This document shows, one piece after another, positions 51,403 through 57,546 of a stretch of DNA of 57,546 nucleotides. Numbering within the stretch: position 1 is the stretch's first letter; every line of letters begins with the position of its first letter. Origin of the DNA: Arthrobacter sp. Its GTDB lineage: Bacteria > Actinomycetota > Actinomycetes > Actinomycetales > Micrococcaceae. The notes below the pieces were generated by a model, which was not told where the DNA came from, did no database searches, and saw only the letters and a list, made by a program, of their open reading frames with translations. The stretch lies in the NCBI GenBank assembly GCA_026393275.1, contig JAPLAM010000041.1:1-57546 (forward strand). The letters are read 5' to 3'. The translations under genes were made by a program, and so were the position numbers.

Positions 51403-52084
51403 GGCCGCGCCGGCCTCCACCAGCAAATCCGAGCGGGCCTATTCGGCCATCAAGGCGCACATTCTCGAGGGCGATTATTCCCCGGGGTACCGGCTGGTGC
51501 TTGCCAAAATCGGGGAGGAGCTGGGCGTCAGCGCCGTCCCGGTCCGGGAGGCCATCCGCCGGCTTGAGGCCGAGGGGCTGGTGACGTTCGAGCGGAACGT
51601 CGGCGCGACGGTCGCCAGCATCGACCCCGTCCAGTACCTCTACACGATGCAGACGCTCAGCATCGTCGAAGGCGCCGCCACGGCGCTCTCGGCGCCACTG
51701 ATCGGAGCGGCCGACGTGGCCCGCGCCCGCGAAGTGAACGAGCGGATGCGGGAATGCCTGAAGCACTTCGACCCGGTCCGCTTCACCAGGCTGAACCAGG
51801 ACTTCCACAGCGTCCTGTTCGAGCACTGCCCCAACCCCCACATCCTGGACTTGGTTCACCGGGGCTGGAACCGGCTCGGCTCGCTGCGGTCCTCCACCTT
51901 CCGCTTCGTCCCGGGCAGGGCGCACGAATCGGTGGAGGAGCACGAGGCGATCCTCCGACTCATCGAGACCGGTGCCGACGCGGACACCATTGAAAAGGCG
52001 GCCCGCCGCCACCGCAGCGCCACCCTGGACGCCTACCTCGCCCAGGCCCCATCGCTCCCTCAGCCAACGCCCGCGTTGCATTAG
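51395..52084 (+). CDS. GntR family regulator, FCD type
   Basis: A 229-residue regulator. The winged HTH occupies about 12-75 (YSAIKAHILEGDYSPGYRL, VSAVPVREAIRRLEAEGLV). The C-terminal FCD helical domain includes NQDFHSVLFEHCPN and EEHEAILRLI, with metal-ligand-like His residues. ATG at 51395 overlaps the preceding stop by 8 nt; ATG at 51380 would add five residues. Its gene lies inside the homoprotocatechuate operon, and the palindromes at the divergent promoter are its likely sites. The inducer would be a pathway intermediate. Confidence 0.9.
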   Translation: MSEAAPASTSKSERAYSAIKAHILEGDYSPGYRLVLAKIGEELGVSAVPVREAIRRLEAEGLVTFERNVGATVASIDPVQYLYTMQTLSIVEGAATALSAPLIGAADVARAREVNERMRECLKHFDPVRFTRLNQDFHSVLFEHCPNPHILDLVHRGWNRLGSLRSSTFRFVPGRAHESVEEHEAILRLIETGADADTIEKAARRHRSATLDAYLAQAPSLPQPTPALH

Positions 52085-52101
52085 TAGCAAAGGAAATAAC
52101 A

Positions 52102-53616
<1,515 letters not shown>

Positions 53617-53655
53617 GCGTCTTCCGATAGCCCCTTTCGACGAAGAGAGAGTCCC

Positions 53656-54729
53656 ATGAACAACGTCATTCCCAAGCCCTCCGTCCCCGCACCCGACATC
53701 GTCCGCTGCGCCTACATGGAGATCGTCGTCACCGACCTCGCCAAGTCCCGCGAGTTCTACGTTGACCTCCTCGGCCTGCACGTCACCGAGGAAGACGAGA
53801 ACAACATCTACCTGCGCTCCTTCGAGGAGTTCATCCACCACAACCTGGTCCTGCGCAAGGGCCCCATCGCCGCCGTCGCCGCCTTCGCCTACCGGGTGAA
53901 GTCCCCCGCCGAAGTCGACGCCGCCGAGGCGTACTACAAGGAACTGGGCTGCCGCACCGAACGCCGCACGGAAGGCTTCACCAAGGGCATCGGCGACTCC
54001 GTCCGCGTCGAGGACCCGCTGGGCTTCCCGTACGAGTTCTTCTACGAAACCGAGCACGTGGAGCGCCTCACCCAGCGCTACGACCTCTACAGCGCCGGCG
54101 AACTGGTCCGCCTCGACCACTTCAACCAGGTCACCCCGGACGTTCCCCGCGGCCGCAAATACCTCGAGGACCTGGGCTTCCGGGTCTCCGAGGACATCAA
54201 GGACTCCGACGGCGTCACCTACGCGGCCTGGATGCACCGCAAGCAGACCGTGCATGACACCGCACTGACCGGCGGGGACGGGCCGCGGATGCACCACGTC
54301 GCCTTCGCCACGCACGAAAAGCACAACATCATCCAGATCTGCGACAAGATGGGCGCGCTGCGGATCTCGGACCGGATCGAACGCGGTCCCGGCCGCCATG
54401 GCGTTTCCAACGCCTTCTACCTCTACATCCTGGACCCGGACGGCCACCGCATCGAGATCTACACCCAGGACTACTACACCGGCGACCCGGACAACCCCAC
54501 CATCACCTGGGACGTACACGACAACCAGCGACGCGACTGGTGGGGCAACCCCGTGGTCCCGTCCTGGTACACCGAGGCCTCCCTGGTGCTGGACCTTGAC
54601 GGCAACCCCCAGCCCCTGGTCCTCCGCACCGACAGCAGCGAGATGGCCGTCACGATCGGAGCCGACGGCTTCGCCTACACCCGCGAACCCGGCAACGAAC
54701 GCGGTTTCAAGCTCGGCGCCCAGGTCTAG
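53656..54729 (+). CDS. hpaD: 3,4-dihydroxyphenylacetate 2,3-dioxygenase (homoprotocatechuate dioxygenase)
   Basis: A 357-residue extradiol dioxygenase of the VOC fold. The metal ligands are His155, His214 and Glu267, and the acid/base His200 and Tyr257 are all in place (VRLDHFNQ, RMHHVAF, HRIEIYT). It is very similar, from memory, to the Mn-dependent MndD of Arthrobacter globiformis and to the Fe-enzyme of Brevibacterium fuscum. It cleaves homoprotocatechuate next to the hydroxyls to give the semialdehyde for HpaE. Confidence 0.97.
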   Translation: MNNVIPKPSVPAPDIVRCAYMEIVVTDLAKSREFYVDLLGLHVTEEDENNIYLRSFEEFIHHNLVLRKGPIAAVAAFAYRVKSPAEVDAAEAYYKELGCRTERRTEGFTKGIGDSVRVEDPLGFPYEFFYETEHVERLTQRYDLYSAGELVRLDHFNQVTPDVPRGRKYLEDLGFRVSEDIKDSDGVTYAAWMHRKQTVHDTALTGGDGPRMHHVAFATHEKHNIIQICDKMGALRISDRIERGPGRHGVSNAFYLYILDPDGHRIEIYTQDYYTGDPDNPTITWDVHDNQRRDWWGNPVVPSWYTEASLVLDLDGNPQPLVLRTDSSEMAVTIGADGFAYTREPGNERGFKLGAQV

Positions 54730-54732
54730 GCC

Positions 54733-55518
54733 ATGCTGGACCCGACAACGATCGAGGAGATCGCGGACGAATTGCTGGAGGCCGGCCGCAGCCGGACGCC
54801 GGTCCCCCGCCTCACCGCCCGGTACCCGGGCATGACCGTGGAGGATTCCTACGCCGTCCAGCGGTTGTGGCGCCGCCGCAACGAGGCCGCCGGCCGGACA
54901 CTGGTGGGCCGCAAGATCGGCCTGACATCCAGGGCGATGCAGGCGGCCACCGGCATCACCGAACCGGACTACGGTGCCATCTTCGATGACATGGTGCTGG
55001 AAACGGGCTGCTCGGTGGAGTGGGACCGGTACACGCACCCGCGGGTGGAGGTGGAACTGGCGTTCGTGCTGAAGAAGGACCTCGCCGGGCCCGGCTGCAC
55101 CATCTTCGACGTGCTCAACGCGACCGACTATGTGGTTCCGGCCCTCGAGATCCTGGACTCCAGGATCGAGATGGAGGGCCGGACCATCGTGGACACCATC
55201 GCGGACAACGCCGCGATGGGCGCCATGGTGGTGGGCGGACGACCGGTGAAGCCCGACGCCGTCGATCTGCGCTGGGTCTCTGCCATCCTCTACAAGAACC
55301 AGACAGTGGAGGAAACCGGTGTGGCTGCCGGCGTCCTGGACCACCCCGCCGCCGGGGTCCACTGGCTGGCCAACAAGATCGCAGCCCACGGCGACGGCAT
55401 GAAGGCCGGCGACATCATCCTGGCCGGTTCCTTCACCCGCCCCATGTGGGTCTACAAGGGCGACACCGCCCACGCTGATTACGGACCGCTAGGAGTCGTG
55501 ACATGCCGCTTCGAGTAA
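54733..55518 (+). CDS. hpaH: 2-oxo-hept-3-ene-1,7-dioate hydratase
   Basis: A 261-residue Mg-dependent hydratase. It begins with [21 protein letters not shown]. Further marks are [18 protein letters not shown] and a Glu in the stretch [16 protein letters not shown]. It hydrates the diene diacid to 4-hydroxy-2-oxoheptanedioate. It starts 3 nt after hpaD and overlaps hpaI by 16 nt. Confidence 0.93.
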   Translation: MLDPTTIEEIADELLEAGRSRTPVPRLTARYPGMTVEDSYAVQRLWRRRNEAAGRTLVGRKIGLTSRAMQAATGITEPDYGAIFDDMVLETGCSVEWDRYTHPRVEVELAFVLKKDLAGPGCTIFDVLNATDYVVPALEILDSRIEMEGRTIVDTIADNAAMGAMVVGGRPVKPDAVDLRWVSAILYKNQTVEETGVAAGVLDHPAAGVHWLANKIAAHGDGMKAGDIILAGSFTRPMWVYKGDTAHADYGPLGVVTCRFE

Positions 55519-56339
55519 CACCCGATCCCACCTTCCGGGATGCCCTGGGCGGCACACGCCGTCCGCTGGCCGGGATGTGGGTCTGCTCCGGCAGCCCCCT
55601 CGTGGCCGAACTGTGTGCCGGCTCCGGCCTGGACTGGCTCCTGATCGACGCTGAGCACAGCCCCAATGGACTCGAATCCATCCTCGCCCAGCTGCAGGCG
55701 GTCAATGGCTACCCGGTCCAGGTGCTGGTCCGGCCGCCGGTCAACGACACCGTCGTGATCAAGCAGTACCTGGACCTCGGGGTGCAGAACCTGCTGGTGC
55801 CCATGGTGAACTCGGCCGCCGAGGCCGAGGCCGCCGTGGCCGCCACCCGCTACCCGCCCCAGGGCGTCCGCGGCGTGGGCTCGGCACTGGCCCGCGCGGC
55901 GCGGTGGAACCGGATTCCGGACTACCTGGCCAATGCGTCGGACACTGTCAGCGTGTGCGTGCAGATCGAATCCGAAGCCGCAGTCGCGGCCGTGGAGGAC
56001 ATCCTGGCGGTGGACGGCGTGGACAGCATCTTCCTGGGCCCCTCCGACCTCGCCGCCTCCCTGGGACTGCTCGGCCAGCAGGAACACCCCCGGGTGCGGG
56101 CCGCCGTCGAACACTGCCTCGCCGCCGCCACGGCGGCCGGCAAGCCCGCCGGCGTGAACGCCTTCAACCCGTCCACGGCCCGCGCCTACCTCGCGGCCGG
56201 TGCCGCCTTTGTGCTGGTAGGCGCCGACGTCGCCATCCTGGCCCGCAGTTCCGAGGCGCTTGCCGCGGAATACATCACCGCCGAGGACCCCGCCGGTGGC
56301 GGGATCGCGGACGACGGCGACGTCCCCGCGAGCTACTGA
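55503..56339 (+). CDS. hpaI: 4-hydroxy-2-oxoheptanedioate aldolase
   Basis: A 278-residue class II aldolase of the HpcH/HpaI TIM-barrel family. Marks: WLLIDAEHSPNGLES (Asp, Glu, His), PQGVRGVGSALARA with its Arg-flanked loop, and IFLGPSDLAASLG near residue 180, which holds the metal. It splits the hydroxy-oxo acid into pyruvate and succinate semialdehyde. ATG at 55503 overlaps hpaH by 16 nt. The semialdehyde is the likely substrate of the following gene. Confidence 0.94.
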   Translation: MPLRVTPDPTFRDALGGTRRPLAGMWVCSGSPLVAELCAGSGLDWLLIDAEHSPNGLESILAQLQAVNGYPVQVLVRPPVNDTVVIKQYLDLGVQNLLVPMVNSAAEAEAAVAATRYPPQGVRGVGSALARAARWNRIPDYLANASDTVSVCVQIESEAAVAAVEDILAVDGVDSIFLGPSDLAASLGLLGQQEHPRVRAAVEHCLAAATAAGKPAGVNAFNPSTARAYLAAGAAFVLVGADVAILARSSEALAAEYITAEDPAGGGIADDGDVPASY

Positions 56340-56370
56340 ATCTTCCGCTGCAACCTCTAAGGAATTATCC

Positions 56371-57546
56371 ATGACTGTTTCAGCCGCCCCGGCCCCTGAA
56401 ATTTCCCCCGGCATCACCCCTGCCACTGAGAAGGCGCTGATCGCGTCGGTCCCTGCCGGCCTGCTCATCAACGGGCAATGGCGTGACGCGTCCGACGGCG
56501 GCACGTTCGACGTCCACGACCCCGCCACCGGCGAGTTGCTCGCCACCCTTGCCTCCGCCACCAGCGAGGACGCCCTCGCCGCCCTCGACGCCGCGGACAA
56601 GGCCCAGGCCTCCTGGGCCCGGACCGCACCACGGGAACGCGCGGAGATCCTGCGCCGCGCCTTCGACCTGGTGACCGAACGTGCCGACGACTTCGCCCTG
56701 CTGATGACGCTGGAGATGGGCAAGCCGCTGGCCGAAGCCCGTGGCGAAGTCACCTACGGCGCCGAGTTCCTGCGCTGGTTCTCCGAGGAAACGGTCCGCG
56801 ACTACGGCCGCTACCTCAGCACCCCGGAAGGCAAGAACAAGATCCTGGTGCAGCACAAGCCCGTGGGGCCGTGCCTGCTCATCACCCCCTGGAACTTCCC
56901 GCTCGCCATGGCCACCCGCAAGGTAGCGCCCGCCATCGCCGCAGGCTGCACCATGGTCCTCAAGCCGGCCAAGCTCACCCCGCTGACCGCCCAGTACTTC
57001 GCCCAGACCATGCTCGACGCCGGGCTCCCCGCGGGCGTCCTCAACGTCGTGGCCTCGTCCAGCGCCGCCGGGATCTCCGGCCCGCTGCTCGCGGATCCGC
57101 GGCTGCGGAAGGTCTCCTTCACCGGCTCCACCGCCGTGGGCAAACGGCTCATGGCCGACGCCGCCCAGAATGTCCTGCGCACCTCGATGGAACTGGGCGG
57201 CAACGCACCGTTCATCGTGTTCGAGGACGCTGACCTGGACAAGGCCGTTGAAGGTGCCATGGCCGCCAAGATGCGCAACATGGGTGAGGCCTGCACCGCC
57301 GCCAACCGCTTCCTGGTCCAGGAATCCGTGGCCGCCGAGTTCACCGCCAGGTTCGCAGCGGCGATGGGCGCCCTGAGCGTGGGCCGGGGAACCGACGCGG
57401 CCGCGAAGGTGGGTCCCCTCATCGATGGCGGCGCCCGCGACGACGTCCACGCGCTGGTGAGCGCCGCCGTCGACGCCGGCGCGACGGCCGTCACCGGCGG
57501 TGCGCCGCTGGCGGGTCCCGGCTACTTTTACCCGCCCACCGTGCTC
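56371..57546 (+). CDS. gabD: aldehyde dehydrogenase, probable succinate-semialdehyde dehydrogenase, 5' part
   Basis: The open frame starts at ATG 56371 with TAAGGA upstream and stays open for 392 codons to the window edge, so the 3' end is missing. It has the NAD(P)-binding TPWNFPLAMATRKVAPAIA, the catalytic Glu in MELGGNAPFIVF and Cys in MGEACTAANRF. The family (SSADH-like) and the position, 31 nt after hpaI, suggest oxidation of succinate semialdehyde to succinate. That would close the homoprotocatechuate pathway. Confidence 0.9.
   Translation, partial: MTVSAAPAPEISPGITPATEKALIASVPAGLLINGQWRDASDGGTFDVHDPATGELLATLASATSEDALAALDAADKAQASWARTAPRERAEILRRAFDLVTERADDFALLMTLEMGKPLAEARGEVTYGAEFLRWFSEETVRDYGRYLSTPEGKNKILVQHKPVGPCLLITPWNFPLAMATRKVAPAIAAGCTMVLKPAKLTPLTAQYFAQTMLDAGLPAGVLNVVASSSAAGISGPLLADPRLRKVSFTGSTAVGKRLMADAAQNVLRTSMELGGNAPFIVFEDADLDKAVEGAMAAKMRNMGEACTAANRFLVQESVAAEFTARFAAAMGALSVGRGTDAAAKVGPLIDGGARDDVHALVSAAVDAGATAVTGGAPLAGPGYFYPPTVL

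Overview
The window is high-GC, densely packed actinobacterial chromosome. Several things point to Arthrobacter in the broad sense (Arthrobacter, Pseudarthrobacter, Paenarthrobacter): the rpsF-ssb-rpsR-rplI-dnaB block, frequent GTG and TTG starts, and a homoprotocatechuate dioxygenase that closely resembles the known A. globiformis enzyme. The genus is an inference from gene content and remembered protein similarity; no search was run. I see no tRNA, rRNA, insertion sequence, prophage or CRISPR array.

Layout. 1-5.2 kb: the 3' end of an ABC transporter ATPase, its permease, a NarL-type two-component pair and an amino acid permease. 5.24-5.54 kb: a regularly phased array of short palindromes. 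5.5-6.9 kb: an M18 aminopeptidase. 7-13.4 kb: a leftward cell-surface polysaccharide cluster (three glycosyltransferases, a flippase, a sugar aminotransferase and an acyltransferase fragment) between two housekeeping loci. 13.9-15.8 kb: rpsF-ssb-rpsR-rplI with a structured leader and a strong terminator. 15.9-18.2 kb: small genes, including two membrane proteins with L7/L12-like segments. 18.2-18.8 kb: a cluster of eight DnaA-box-like 9-mers before dnaB. 20-26 kb: a thioesterase, DoxX, MATE exporter, small membrane proteins, a CGNR regulator and an EamA exporter. 26-29 kb: a copper module (csoR-copZ-copA) with two operator dyads. 29-33.5 kb: DinB-like protein, beta-propeller plus MoaD/ThiS pair, LigC-type DNA ligase and TspO.

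33.6-46.7 kb is a catabolic unit for shikimate/quinate and protocatechuate. It has an MHS-type transporter, an IclR regulator, a shikimate dehydrogenase-like enzyme and a two-domain 3-dehydroshikimate dehydratase that makes protocatechuate. These are followed by pcaH, G, B, D, C, F, I, J and a second IclR regulator. Together they carry shikimate-type compounds to succinyl-CoA and acetyl-CoA, mostly with overlapping or abutting genes.

46.7-57.5 kb is a homoprotocatechuate (3,4-dihydroxyphenylacetate) meta-cleavage unit. It contains an FAD-linked oxidase and an MFS transporter on the minus strand. Divergent from these run a fused FAH-RraA protein, a GntR/FCD regulator, hpaE, hpaD, hpaH, hpaI and an aldehyde dehydrogenase that runs off the right edge and probably acts on the succinate semialdehyde product. 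No 4-hydroxyphenylacetate hydroxylase (hpaBC) and no separate CHM isomerase (hpaF) are in the window.
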